From positions 1 through 32,373 of the forward strand of contig JAKAZS010000034.1 in assembly GCA_021815785.1 (NCBI GenBank): DNA of 32,373 bases. The letters are read 5' to 3'. Shown one piece after another: positions 18,648-29,900 of the stretch; position 1 is the stretch's first letter; every line of letters begins with the position of its first letter. Made by a program: the position numbers and the translations under genes. The notes beneath the pieces are model-generated. The model was not told the origin of the DNA. It saw nothing but the letters and a program-made list of their open reading frames with translations, and searched no databases. This stretch comes from a bacterium (GTDB taxonomy: Bacteria; Cyanobacteriota; Vampirovibrionia; Obscuribacterales; JAKAZS01).

Positions 18648-21600
18648 ATGACTAAGAGCAATGTGGTAAATCATAAAAACTTTAATGTAATAAGGTCCCC
18701 TCAGCAAATGACTATAATAGATTGTTTAGTGGGTATGTCCAAGTTCCTGAATCATCGAATGGTATTAAATTTAAAGGTTTTAGCCTTAGCCATTATGTTG
18801 CCATTAACCCAATGTTCAACAGTCTATGCTCATGAAACTTCTACCAGTAACATGGGTGCTGCCAATCTTACCCATAATCATAATGAAACTCCTAATTATA
18901 TTAACGATGCAAGTCATGCCTTAGCTTCAATCAATCCGCAAATTGTTAATCCCAGTGTTGATATAAGTTCTATACTTCATAGTGTTGTTGAATCAAGTTT
19001 AAATCTAAATTCAGTGTTACATAATGTAAATTCTGGTCATTTAGTCCAGGATGTCACTTTAATTATTGGCAACCATAATCTTGAGGTTGGTAGTAATCAA
19101 GCCTTAACACCAGCTGAAGCTATTGCTTTAAGTCAGGTTTTAAGCACTAATCATCAAACTTTAGTTCTTGATGCCCTTGGACAAGGTGTAGGTGGTAGTT
19201 TAAATACTAGTTCTTTAGGTAGTCAAGTAAATAATCTAGAAGTGTCGTCCGGTGTTACTTTGGTTGACAACTCTAAAACCTTAATTTTAACTGGTAATTT
19301 AGCTAATTATGGTGATATCGTTTTTGGAGGTTCGGGAAATTTACAAGCCAATAACATATTAAATGAAGGCAGTGGCTTAATTAGTTCGAGTGGAACACTT
19401 GGTATTACTACCAATGCTTTAATTAATGAAGGCGGTATTTATGGGGCAAATGGTGTCAATATTAATGCCCCAGTTGTTTATAACGCTGGAACCGTTGAAT
19501 CGGCCTTAGGCAATATAAATATAGCTAATGCTAATATGCTTGATGTGACGGGAACGCAAAACAGTGTTTTTGAAGCTAATAATGGCAACATTAATATAGA
19601 TGTAAATGCAACATCTTTAAGTCAAGGTATGAATTTAGCTTATGGTAATTATTTAAGTAATGAATTAAATTTAAATGCTGGCAATGGCTTTGTTCAAGGG
19701 GTAACGGGCAATGTTAGCGGTCAGATTAATATCAATGCTAATAGTGCTCACTTGGCAACAGCTTCCAAAGATATGTTGCTTGGCAATGACTTGGTTAATG
19801 GCGATCCCACCTATGTTAATTTACTTGGTGATATATCATTAAATGGAGCGGTAACTACTAATGGTAATAATTTGGCTATTATTGCTAATGGCAATATTAA
19901 TGTTGCTACAGGAGGCATTGCTGCCTATGTTAATACAGGTTCAAGTACAGCTAACTCTGGTAATGTAGTTATGATTGCTGGTGTTGGTACTAATGTATCT
20001 GGTGGCAGTGTTAACTCGTCAACTATTCCAGTGGGCGGATCGCCAGCTACTTCTACCGTAACAGTAAGCCTTGGTTCAGCAACCGGTAATACTGGTGGTA
20101 ATATAGATTTAGTATCTAACAATAATCTGGCTACCAGTGTTGCCGTGATTAATACCGCATCAGCCTTTGCCAATGGCAATGGTGGTAACGTAACTTTATT
20201 AGCTCAAAGCAATGGATCTTCTGGTGGTGAGGTTATTACTAGTGCTGGTACAATTAACTATGGGATTGTAACAGGCGGTAATGGGACGGGTAATAATGGG
20301 AATGTAACGGTGATTGGTACGGCTAACAGTGGTACTGGTGTTAGTCTTGGCTATGTGACAACGACTGGTGGCGGTGGAACTGGTGGGGATGTCTCTATCT
20401 ATACAGCCAATCCAAGTGTTCAGTCGGTAGCTTTTGATACCACTGGATCAACTGCATCAATAATTACGGCGAATACGGCAAGTTTATCCCCATCATCCAT
20501 TGCTTTAAACGGTAATATTATTACTTCATCAGGTAATGGAATTATAACCATAAATTCTGGAGCTGGAATAACTAGTGGCACTAATCTTTTATCAGGAGCG
20601 AGCCTTGTAGTTAATGCAGTAAGTGGTGATTTTGGTGCTTTTAGCTCCAATGTTCAAACTAATGTTGGTGCTTTGACTTTAACTATTAATGGCAGCGCCT
20701 ATATTACTGATAATGCTAGTTTGGTTACAGTAAACAATAGTTCGGTTGGGTCTATCAGTAATTTTGAATTAATCATGAATAATGCTACAGCTGGTTCAAT
20801 TGATATAGTCGGGTTAGTGACCGCTGGCGCTGATAATGGAACTGGAACTATTATTTTAACTACTAGTGGCGCTGGGACAATTAATACATCTGGAGCTGGT
20901 AACGTCGCTCAAGCTGGTACTTTAATTTTAAATACCAGTGGCGGTGATATTGGCAATAATAGCCAATTTATGCAAATTGATACCAGTAATTTAAGTCTAA
21001 ATACCCTACATAATGGAGCAATTACTGGTAATGCTTACTTAATTAATGCAAATCTGCAGAGTACTAGTTTAAATACTTCTACTATTGGCAATAACAGTAT
21101 TTTATTCCTGGAAACTACTGGTGGTATAGTAGTTAATGGCTTAGTCGCAGCTGGTGGTATAAGTAATTTTGGTACTATCAACTTAAATGTTCAAGCGGGA
21201 ACGATAACTTCATCGGGCTCTGGAAGTATTTTGCAAGCTGGTGGTGAAGTACTTTTAAATACGGCTGGCGGTAATATTGGATCATCTAGTCAGGCGGTGT
21301 TAACCAACACTAGTAATTTGAATATCGGTACTTTAAATAGTGGATCTACAACCGGTAGTGCCTACGTAACTAACAGTAATCCTGGTGGTGTTACTCTGTT
21401 AGCTGGTTCGGTCGCAGCTAATGGCGTTTTACAGTTAACATCAGCTGGTAATATTGTAATTGACAATACAATTACCGCTGGAACGGATACAGGAACAGGT
21501 ACTATTAATTTAATTGCCAATGGTAGTGGCTCGATAACCACCCAAACTATTGGTCAGTTTTTACAGGCTGGGAACGTTAACCTTACCACTAATGGTAGTG

Positions 21601-24600
21601 ATATTGGCAGTTTAGCTCAAGGCTTTCAAGTTGATGCCAGCAATGTTGGGGTTACCACTGGTGGCGTAACTGGTAATGCTTTTATTCAAGATGCCCAGGC
21701 TTCAACTACAGTTAATATAACTATAACCCAAGCCATTGTTGGTGTGGTTAGTTCCGATACATTCGGTTTTAGTGGCGTAAATTCTAGTACTAGTAGTATA
21801 TTAACCGGATCTGGAGTAACGGTTCACTCACCAAATGTCATAATAGCTTCGGTTAATGGTAATATTGGTCTATCTGGCCAGGTTTTTGCTTTAAATTCAA
21901 CTGGGATAACTTTAAATGCAACATCTAATAGTGTTTTTGCTACCGATAGTGCCTCTGGTAATATTGTTTTTAATACGGTAACTGCACAAGGCCATCCGGT
22001 AACTAACGCTGTGGCTATGAATGGTGGTGGAACCTATCAGTTTACCGATACCAGTAATGGTAATTTACAGTCTGGTCTTGGTGTGGGTGTCATAAGCGGT
22101 AACTTTGTAAGTTTAACTTCAGCTTTAGGCGCTGTTGGTAATAATGTAAATGTTTTAAATGTTGATGCTAATAATTTAAATGTAAGCGCTGGAACTGATT
22201 CATACATTAGCAATAGCTCGGTCAGTGTTAACTTAAATGGAGTAACCGTAGGTGTTACCAATACATTTTCTTTAACCAGTTCGGGTAATGTTGTGGTAAA
22301 TGGAGTTGTTAGTGCTGGAGCCGATAGTGGTAGCGGCACTATTGATTTAAATACTACTTCAACGGGTACTATATCGACAACGCTAGGATCCTTAACTGAC
22401 ATATTAACTGCTGGAAACGTTAATTTAAGCACAAATGGCAGTGATGTTGGCAGTATCAGTCAAGGTCTATTAGTTGATGCTAATAATGTCGGGGTAACAA
22501 CTGGTGGAGTCACTGGCAATGCCTTTGTACAAGATGCCAGTGGTAATAATATTATAATCACGCAAGGCTTAGTTGGATCAGTTAGCACTGATACTTTTGG
22601 TTTTAGTGGAGTAAATTCCAGTACAACTGGCATAAATACTGCTACTGGCGTAACTATTACCGCTCCGAATATGATTGTTGTCTCAGTTAATGGCAATATA
22701 GGTACTGGTAGTGGACTTGGAGCGACGTTTAATGTTAATTCTAACAATGTATCTTTTATGGCTACGTCAAATAGTGTTTACGTGAATGATAATGCCAGTG
22801 GATTAATATCATTAGATACGATAACAGCTCAAGGACAAACCGTAACCAATGCAGCTGATATGAATGGTGGTGGAACCTATTACTTTAATGCCAGTAATTC
22901 AACCAGCGCTGGAAATTTATTAACTGGCAGTGGGGCTAGCATAAGTGGCAATAATGTAAATTTAAATAGTGATTTAGGTTATGTAGGTAGTAGCACTAAT
23001 GCATTGGCAGTAATTGCTAATAATTTAAGTACTAATGCTGGAACTGATTCTTATCTTAACGATAGTGTAACAACTAGTGTTAATTTAAACGCTAGTAATG
23101 TCGGCAGTTCTAACACTTTGAATTTAACCGCTTCTGGAGCGGTAATTGTTAATGGATTAGTCACAGCTGGTAGTGATAGCAGCACTGGTACAATTAATAT
23201 TTTTGCTAGTGGAACGATTAGTACCTTAACTGGATCAACCAGTGATTTATTAGTTGCTGGTAGTGTTAATTTAAATACCAGTTCAAATGGCAGTGATATT
23301 GGTAGTATCAATCAAGGTTTAATGGTTGATGCTAATAGTGTTGGTGTGACTACAGGTGGTGTCACTGGTAATGCTTATGTTGAAGATGTAAGTGCTAACA
23401 ATATAACTATAACTCAAGCTGTTGTTGGAATAGTTAGTACTGATACTTTTGGCTTTAGTGGCGTAAATTCAAGTACCACAAGTTTAACAACCGGTAGCGG
23501 AGTATCAATAACTGCTCCAAATATCCTAGTAGCTTCTGTTAATGGCAATATAGGTACCGGTAGTGGATCTGCCCAAACATTTAATGTTGATTCTAGCAAT
23601 GTCACTTTTAATGCAACATCTAACAGTGTTTATGTAAATGATTCTGCTAGTGGGATTATCTCATTCAATAATGTAACTGCTCAAAGCCAGAATGTTACCA
23701 ACGCTGCTGATTTAAATGGCGGTGGAACTTATTACTTTAATGCTAGTAATGCTACTACTGCTGGCAATTTAATAACTTCTCCAGGAGCTAATATAAGTGC
23801 TAAATATGTAGATTTAACTTCAGCTCTTGGCTCAATTGGTAGCAGCACCAATAATATATCCGTAAATGCCGCTAATTTAAGCCTAAATGCAGGAAGTGAT
23901 GCTTATGCTAACGATACCGCTGCAAGTGTTAATTTAAACGCATCGAGCGTTGGTGCAACTAATACTTTGCAGGTATTAACCCCTGGCAATTTAAATGTAA
24001 GTGGAGCGATTGCTGCTGGATCGTTAAGCGGAACTGGGACAGTTAATTTAACAGTCCAAGGTGGTAGTAATATAACGCAAACCCTAACTAATGGAACCAT
24101 TACTGCTGGTAATGTTAACTTGACTACTAGTGGTGGTTCAATTACAACATCGGCTAATATTGTTACCAATAACTTAAGTATGATAACAACTAGCGGTGGC
24201 GGTATAGCGATAAATTCAAAAGTTGGTGCAATTACTGGTACAACAACGCTTAATGCTAATGGCACAGGATATATAACCACTGGAACCGGAGGACTGGTTA
24301 TTGGTAATAGTTTAAATATGACAAGTACTGGTGGTGAAATTGGTTTTGGTGTAGGTGGATTACAACCATTATTGACTCAGGCTAATAGCTTAATGTTTAA
24401 TGCTGGGTTATCGGTAGGTATATTAAATGCAACTAACAATTTAAGTATAGGCACATCCGTATCCGGAGCTAATGTATATGTCGAAAATAGCGGAAATATG
24501 GTGGGAACAGGCACTATAACTGCACCAGTGGTTGGTTTATATTCGTTTTCGGGTAGTTCTGGAATAGGATCTGCTAGTAGTTTAATGCAAATAAATGCCC

Positions 24601-26480
24601 ATAATATTGGGCTAGAATCCTATGGAAGTGGATCAAGTGTCTATGTAAATGATACCTATACTGGAAGTACCGTAATGCAGGCCAGTCAAGCTATTAATAT
24701 CTTTAAATTAAATACCAATGGACCGCTTACCATTTATGCGCAAATTGATCAAAATGGAGTAGTAACACCAGGAATTATTGGCGGAACAATAATCGCCATT
24801 CAAACGCAAAGTGGATATGGTATATATAATGATGCTAGTATTCAGGCTAGCGATTTTATCTTTTTAACGGCTAGCCAAACTGGCTATATAGCTGAACCAG
24901 CTACTGGTGCTTTAATGATAGCGCCCAATATAAGTTTAGTTAGTGGTGGTGGTGCTATAGGAGCAGGCGGCAGGTTGTTATTAAACAGTGGACTTGTTGC
25001 CGCTTCAACCCAAGGCTTAAATAGCTTTGTTAATATTTATGATGAAGCTACTAATTCAGGAATTGTCGGTGGTCAGTCTGGGAGCTCATTTACCTTTAAT
25101 ACTAATGGTAATGTAAATGTAATTGGTTCGGTAGCAACTGGAGCTGGAGTTAAAGCTAATGGTGGAGCAATTAATATAAGTGGAAATGGCCTTATTAATA
25201 TAGGTACAACTAGTGGAATTAATGTAACTACCAATAATGGACCAATAGTTGTTCAGGATAATAACACAGCTAGTGGAGTTATCCAAATTGCTAAAGGTGA
25301 CTATATTTATACTAATACACCGGTAAATACTGCTGGTTATGTAGTATTTAATATTGGAAATTATACTCAAGTTAATAACTCTAATCCTAATCCAGTTAAT
25401 ATAACTGTGCAATCTAGTGGTGGAGCTAGCGTTTATTTTGGTACGCATGGTATAGCTACATTAGGTGGAGGCAATGTGTTAAATGCTAAAGGTCAGTCGA
25501 TCGTATTTAATACTGGAGCTTTAAGTGCTAATGCGATAACTTTAGGTGGCAGTTTGAGTATAACAGCTGATCCACCTGTAGCTGTGGTAGCAAGCTCTGG
25601 AGTAGTTGCTCTTCAAAATAATGTAGCCTTATTAGGATTAGCTGGTGCTAATGGTAATGCACAAGCTGGAATCAGTCAAAGTACAGTTAATGTATTAGAT
25701 AACAATCAGGCTACCTTAAATACTAATTCTTTAAATAGTGATTCTAGCCAAAATCCCGATTCGGGATATTTAGGATATAACAATATTGATAATAATGAAA
25801 TGGTTGCTAATACGTCAATTTATATGCCTATAAGTTATAAGGCTGAAGTTAGTGATGTTGCAATTTCTCAAACGGCTAACAGCATAATGAATTTAAGTCA
25901 TAATGCAAAAGCTAATGGTCGTAGCTTAAATTTGAACGAGGGTAGTGATAATGTTGCCTTGGCTCATGGAAGTGCAATTATTCGATCCAGCCACGATTTA
26001 AATATAGTATTAGGCACAAAGAATCCAATTCAAGTAAAGCTTAAACGAGGAGCTATTGTTTTAGCAATTGCCAACGGTAATGTTGTAAGTGTTTATAATT
26101 TACATGATAATGCAGCTTCAAGTGTGGTTATAAAAGCAAATGACAATAAATTAATTTCGTTAACTCCAGGCCATCAGGCAACTTTAGCTAAAATAAATCA
26201 ATCACTTGATTTTGCTTATGTTAATCAAGTGAGTAAAATTGGTTACCGAGCTATTAAAGCAGTTAAAGAGGTTAATTATGTGTCTTATACTTCAGACTTT
26301 TCGATACCTAGTGCTATTATTGCGATTAAACCATTAAAAGCAATGTTTGCAAGTAGTAATCGCAAAGTTAAGGCTATAGCGCAGCAGTTATTAAAAACCA
26401 GTGTAGTGGTAACGCAAAGCACAAGTGGTAGTGGTGTTTATGAACAGGTTACCAAACCTAAATTAACGGCTATGAATTAG
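18648..26480 (+). CDS. Giant repetitive surface/secreted protein (predicted beta-solenoid, filamentous-haemagglutinin-like), 2610 aa, with FecR-like C-terminal region
   Basis: Signal-like segment LKVLALAIMLPLTQCSTVYAHE. Long Asn/Gly/Ser/Thr/Val-rich repeats (GNVNLSTNGSDVGS, DTFGFSGVNSST, SVNGNIGTGSG). C-terminus VKLKRGAIVLAIANGNVVSVYNLHD...LISLTPGHQATL. Confidence 0.9.
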   Translation: MTKSNVVNHKNFNVIRSPQQMTIIDCLVGMSKFLNHRMVLNLKVLALAIMLPLTQCSTVYAHETSTSNMGAANLTHNHNETPNYINDASHALASINPQIVNPSVDISSILHSVVESSLNLNSVLHNVNSGHLVQDVTLIIGNHNLEVGSNQALTPAEAIALSQVLSTNHQTLVLDALGQGVGGSLNTSSLGSQVNNLEVSSGVTLVDNSKTLILTGNLANYGDIVFGGSGNLQANNILNEGSGLISSSGTLGITTNALINEGGIYGANGVNINAPVVYNAGTVESALGNINIANANMLDVTGTQNSVFEANNGNINIDVNATSLSQGMNLAYGNYLSNELNLNAGNGFVQGVTGNVSGQININANSAHLATASKDMLLGNDLVNGDPTYVNLLGDISLNGAVTTNGNNLAIIANGNINVATGGIAAYVNTGSSTANSGNVVMIAGVGTNVSGGSVNSSTIPVGGSPATSTVTVSLGSATGNTGGNIDLVSNNNLATSVAVINTASAFANGNGGNVTLLAQSNGSSGGEVITSAGTINYGIVTGGNGTGNNGNVTVIGTANSGTGVSLGYVTTTGGGGTGGDVSIYTANPSVQSVAFDTTGSTASIITANTASLSPSSIALNGNIITSSGNGIITINSGAGITSGTNLLSGASLVVNAVSGDFGAFSSNVQTNVGALTLTINGSAYITDNASLVTVNNSSVGSISNFELIMNNATAGSIDIVGLVTAGADNGTGTIILTTSGAGTINTSGAGNVAQAGTLILNTSGGDIGNNSQFMQIDTSNLSLNTLHNGAITGNAYLINANLQSTSLNTSTIGNNSILFLETTGGIVVNGLVAAGGISNFGTINLNVQAGTITSSGSGSILQAGGEVLLNTAGGNIGSSSQAVLTNTSNLNIGTLNSGSTTGSAYVTNSNPGGVTLLAGSVAANGVLQLTSAGNIVIDNTITAGTDTGTGTINLIANGSGSITTQTIGQFLQAGNVNLTTNGSDIGSLAQGFQVDASNVGVTTGGVTGNAFIQDAQASTTVNITITQAIVGVVSSDTFGFSGVNSSTSSILTGSGVTVHSPNVIIASVNGNIGLSGQVFALNSTGITLNATSNSVFATDSASGNIVFNTVTAQGHPVTNAVAMNGGGTYQFTDTSNGNLQSGLGVGVISGNFVSLTSALGAVGNNVNVLNVDANNLNVSAGTDSYISNSSVSVNLNGVTVGVTNTFSLTSSGNVVVNGVVSAGADSGSGTIDLNTTSTGTISTTLGSLTDILTAGNVNLSTNGSDVGSISQGLLVDANNVGVTTGGVTGNAFVQDASGNNIIITQGLVGSVSTDTFGFSGVNSSTTGINTATGVTITAPNMIVVSVNGNIGTGSGLGATFNVNSNNVSFMATSNSVYVNDNASGLISLDTITAQGQTVTNAADMNGGGTYYFNASNSTSAGNLLTGSGASISGNNVNLNSDLGYVGSSTNALAVIANNLSTNAGTDSYLNDSVTTSVNLNASNVGSSNTLNLTASGAVIVNGLVTAGSDSSTGTINIFASGTISTLTGSTSDLLVAGSVNLNTSSNGSDIGSINQGLMVDANSVGVTTGGVTGNAYVEDVSANNITITQAVVGIVSTDTFGFSGVNSSTTSLTTGSGVSITAPNILVASVNGNIGTGSGSAQTFNVDSSNVTFNATSNSVYVNDSASGIISFNNVTAQSQNVTNAADLNGGGTYYFNASNATTAGNLITSPGANISAKYVDLTSALGSIGSSTNNISVNAANLSLNAGSDAYANDTAASVNLNASSVGATNTLQVLTPGNLNVSGAIAAGSLSGTGTVNLTVQGGSNITQTLTNGTITAGNVNLTTSGGSITTSANIVTNNLSMITTSGGGIAINSKVGAITGTTTLNANGTGYITTGTGGLVIGNSLNMTSTGGEIGFGVGGLQPLLTQANSLMFNAGLSVGILNATNNLSIGTSVSGANVYVENSGNMVGTGTITAPVVGLYSFSGSSGIGSASSLMQINAHNIGLESYGSGSSVYVNDTYTGSTVMQASQAINIFKLNTNGPLTIYAQIDQNGVVTPGIIGGTIIAIQTQSGYGIYNDASIQASDFIFLTASQTGYIAEPATGALMIAPNISLVSGGGAIGAGGRLLLNSGLVAASTQGLNSFVNIYDEATNSGIVGGQSGSSFTFNTNGNVNVIGSVATGAGVKANGGAINISGNGLINIGTTSGINVTTNNGPIVVQDNNTASGVIQIAKGDYIYTNTPVNTAGYVVFNIGNYTQVNNSNPNPVNITVQSSGGASVYFGTHGIATLGGGNVLNAKGQSIVFNTGALSANAITLGGSLSITADPPVAVVASSGVVALQNNVALLGLAGANGNAQAGISQSTVNVLDNNQATLNTNSLNSDSSQNPDSGYLGYNNIDNNEMVANTSIYMPISYKAEVSDVAISQTANSIMNLSHNAKANGRSLNLNEGSDNVALAHGSAIIRSSHDLNIVLGTKNPIQVKLKRGAIVLAIANGNVVSVYNLHDNAASSVVIKANDNKLISLTPGHQATLAKINQSLDFAYVNQVSKIGYRAIKAVKEVNYVSYTSDFSIPSAIIAIKPLKAMFASSNRKVKAIAQQLLKTSVVVTQSTSGSGVYEQVTKPKLTAMN

Positions 26481-26507
26481 TATCTTTCAATTTATTTGAA
26501 AATTATT

Positions 26508-26541
26508 TAAAGAGGCTTTATCTAATGATAAAGCCTCTTTA
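26508..26541. terminator. Bidirectional terminator-like hairpin after the first giant gene
   Basis: taaagaggctttat - ctaatg - ataaagcctcttta, 14-bp perfect stem, AT-rich flanks. Confidence 0.75.
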
Positions 26542-26613
26542 AATATGATATTTTTATTGAAGCTTACGAATATTGACAATTGCAAATGCTGGTATAAATA
26601 CAGTGTAGATTTT

Positions 26614-26650
26614 TATTTACAGCCAATTAAATTTGAATTGGCTGTAAATA
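26614..26650. repeat. Perfect 15-bp inverted repeat
   Basis: tatttacagccaatt - aaatttg - aattggctgtaaata. Confidence 0.8.
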
Positions 26651-26716
26651 TTATAAAACCTTTACCTTAATGAGTTTATGGTAGTTGTACTAAATAGTTA
26701 TTTAGGTATTTAGTAT

Positions 26717-26745
26717 GTTTTTGTAAACATAAAATTTACAAAAAC
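26717..26745. repeat. Perfect 11-bp inverted repeat
   Basis: gtttttgtaaa - cataaaa - tttacaaaaac. Confidence 0.75.
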
Positions 26746-26975
26746 ACTGTTTTGAATTAAATAAAAATAATCATTAATTTTAGTCAGCGTTGTATTAACT
26801 TATCTTTTTTGAAAGTGTTTCTAATTTTTAGATGTTTATGTCCAGTTTTTTTTTACATTAATAATTTTCCCTTAACTAAAATTAAGAATCCTTTCTGAAT
26901 TCTTTCAGTACAATCCTTTAATACTCTATTACCATAGTTTAGGAAATTTATTTTTGCGTAGGAGCTAAAAATCAA

Positions 26976-29900
26976 ATGACAATCAACAACAATAATTCCA
27001 TTGTCAAAAATGACACGATAATTAATTATAATGACGTTAATATCATTGTTCAGAAGGTTGCAAAACAGATACATCTTGGGCAGCAACACTTATCGTCAAA
27101 GCATAGCCTGGTCAAAAAGCTTACGGTTTTTCTACTAGCTCTTATGCTTCCGTTAAGCCAATCGGCTTGCGTATTAGCTAATGAAATTGGCGCTAGTAAT
27201 GCCTCTGCCACAGCTGCTGCCAGTCATCATCATAACGTAGAAGCTCCTAACTACGTTACTGCTGCTGCCCATGCTGTTGCTACAATTAATCCTAGCGTTG
27301 TCAATCCTAATGTTGAAATAAATTCAATCCTGCACAGTGTTGTAAATTCAAGTTTAGACTTAAGCTCAGTCTTGCACAATGTTAACGTTGGCGCTCTAAG
27401 TCATGACGTTTCGATAATGGCCGGCAACCATAACTTAGAAGTATCCAGCAATCAAGCTTTAACCCCAGCCGAGGCTCTTGTTGTTAGCCAGGTGTTGGCC
27501 ACTAATCACCAGACTTTAGTGCTTGACGCCTTAGGTCAAGCTACTAGTGGTAGTTTAAACGCTAGTACGCTAGGCAATACTGTAAATAATTTACAGGTTA
27601 GCAGAGGTGTGACTTTGGTTGATAACTCTAAAGCATTAACGCTAACCGGAAATCTTGCCAACTACGGCGACATAGTATTTTCTGGCAGCGGTAATTTAAC
27701 TGCTAACAATATATTAAATGAAAGCGGAGCGCAAATATCAGCTAACGGAGTCTTAGGCCTTACCACCCATGAACTTATCAATGAAGGTGGAATTTATGGA
27801 TCTAATGGCGTTAATATAAATGCATCTTTTATATACAATTCGGCGACGGTCGAAGCTGGCTTAGGCAGTATTAATATAGCTAGCGTTAACGCACTTGACA
27901 TTACAGGGGCGCAAAACAGCGTTTTTGAGGCGACCAACGGCAATATAAATGTAGATGTCTCAGCTAATTCTTTAGCTAGCGGAATGAATTTGGCATTTGG
28001 TAATTATTTAAGCAATGAATTAAATTTAAATGCTGGCAGTGGATATATTCAAGGGTCTACTGGCAATGTTACTGGTCAAATTAATATCAATGCCGACAGT
28101 GCGCATTTAGCTTCTGCCGCAAAAGATATGTTACTAGGCAATGACCTGGTTAAAGGTGACCCTACTTATGTAAATACAGCTGGAAATATTACTATAAATG
28201 GTGCGGTAACGTCAACTGGTGCTAACTTGGCTATAATTGCTAGCGGCAATATAAATGTAGCTAGTGGTACAACGGCAACCATAAATACTCAAGGTACTAC
28301 ATCAGCTGGTGGAAATTTAGTTATGATTGCTGGTTTAGGTACTAATGTATCTGGTGGTGGTGCTAATTCGTCAACTATTCCAACGGGTGGATCGCCAGCT
28401 ACTTCTACCGTAACAGTAAGCCTTGGTGCTACATCAGGCAACGCTGGCGGCAATATTGATTTGGTCAATGGTAATACAGGTTTAACGCCAGGCTTAAATG
28501 TTATAACCACAGCTGGCAATGGTACCAATACCGCTGGCGGGTCGGTAACTTTAATAGCTGTGCCAAATAGTATAACCGGTAGTGGCGGTCAGATTTTAAC
28601 GAGCAACGGGACAACTAGCTTTGGTATTGATACAAGTGGAACAGGTTCAGCTTATAACGGAAACGTTTTAATTGTAGCTGGTGGTTTATCGTCTGGCTTG
28701 GCCGTTGAATTGGGATCCGTTACTACAACGTCAACTGGTGAAACCGGTGGTGGTGGTAACGTGAGTATTTATTCAGCTACGCCTAGTGTCCAGACCGTTA
28801 ATTTTGATACCACGGGAACTCAAAGCGCTGCTATAACCGTTAATACATCTAATTTGGTTACATCTGATATAGTAATCAACGGTAATATTACCGCACCCAA
28901 TGTAACAGCTAGCGGTGTTGTGACTTTGGCTACTGGTGGCCAAATACTTATGGGAGCCAACACGATAACTGGTAATACACTTAATGTTTCTGATGGTCTT
29001 GGTAATTTTGGAAGTCTTGGTACTAATGTATCACTGGATGTTAGCTATTTAAGTGTTAATGTAGCTAACGGCTCGGCTTATTTATCTAGCCCGGGTTCTG
29101 TAACTGTAAATACATCAGCCGTTTCATCAGGTGGTTTCTTTTATCTACGTTCAAATAATAATATTACACTAAACGGAACGATTACAGCTGGGTCTGCTAA
29201 TGGATCGGGGATTATTGGCTTGGTTACTCTGACTGGAAATATTGCCCAAAATTCTAACGCCGATGTCTTAACGGCTGGTAACGTCAGCTTAACAGCAAAT
29301 TCTGATATCGGTTCGACTACTAACAATATTTATATTGATACAGCTTCCGCTTCGATTGTAGTAGCTACACCAGGCTTAGCTAATGTTTATGTTAGCGATA
29401 ACTATACTGGTAACGTAAATTTTGCTGGTGCAACGACACCTACCACATCAGGAAATTTTGATTTTTCAACCCTGGGTAATTTAGTTATTAATAGCAGTTT
29501 TAACATGGGGTCCGACAATTCGGCCAGTGTATTGCAGTTACAAGCTAACGGAAGTATTATTCAAGGGTCAGTACCACCTAATACACCTTATATACTTACG
29601 GCTGGAACTGTTAACTTGCTAACCAATGGTGGAAATATAGGCAGTTTAAACAATAATGTAGTCATCGACGCTGATACCGTTAATATTTCTACTGGTGGCC
29701 TTTCAGGTAGTTCATATGTATTTGATAACAGTCCAAATGACATATTAATCAACCAGGCTACTGTTGGTTCGGCTAGCAATGATGTTTTTGCCTTTACGGG
29801 CCTTAATGGTTCTACTACATATATAACCGAAGCCACTGGTTTAGTAATTACGGCTGGTCAGGTAATTATTGCTTCACAAAATGGTAATATTGGGCTTGGC

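Noticed and set aside
19925-25448. Numerous antisense ORFs (60-131 aa) inside the first giant gene
   Set aside because: They mirror the biased codon usage of the sense repeats (Pro/Val/Leu-rich antisense translations), lack recognisable domains and overlap a strong sense ORF.
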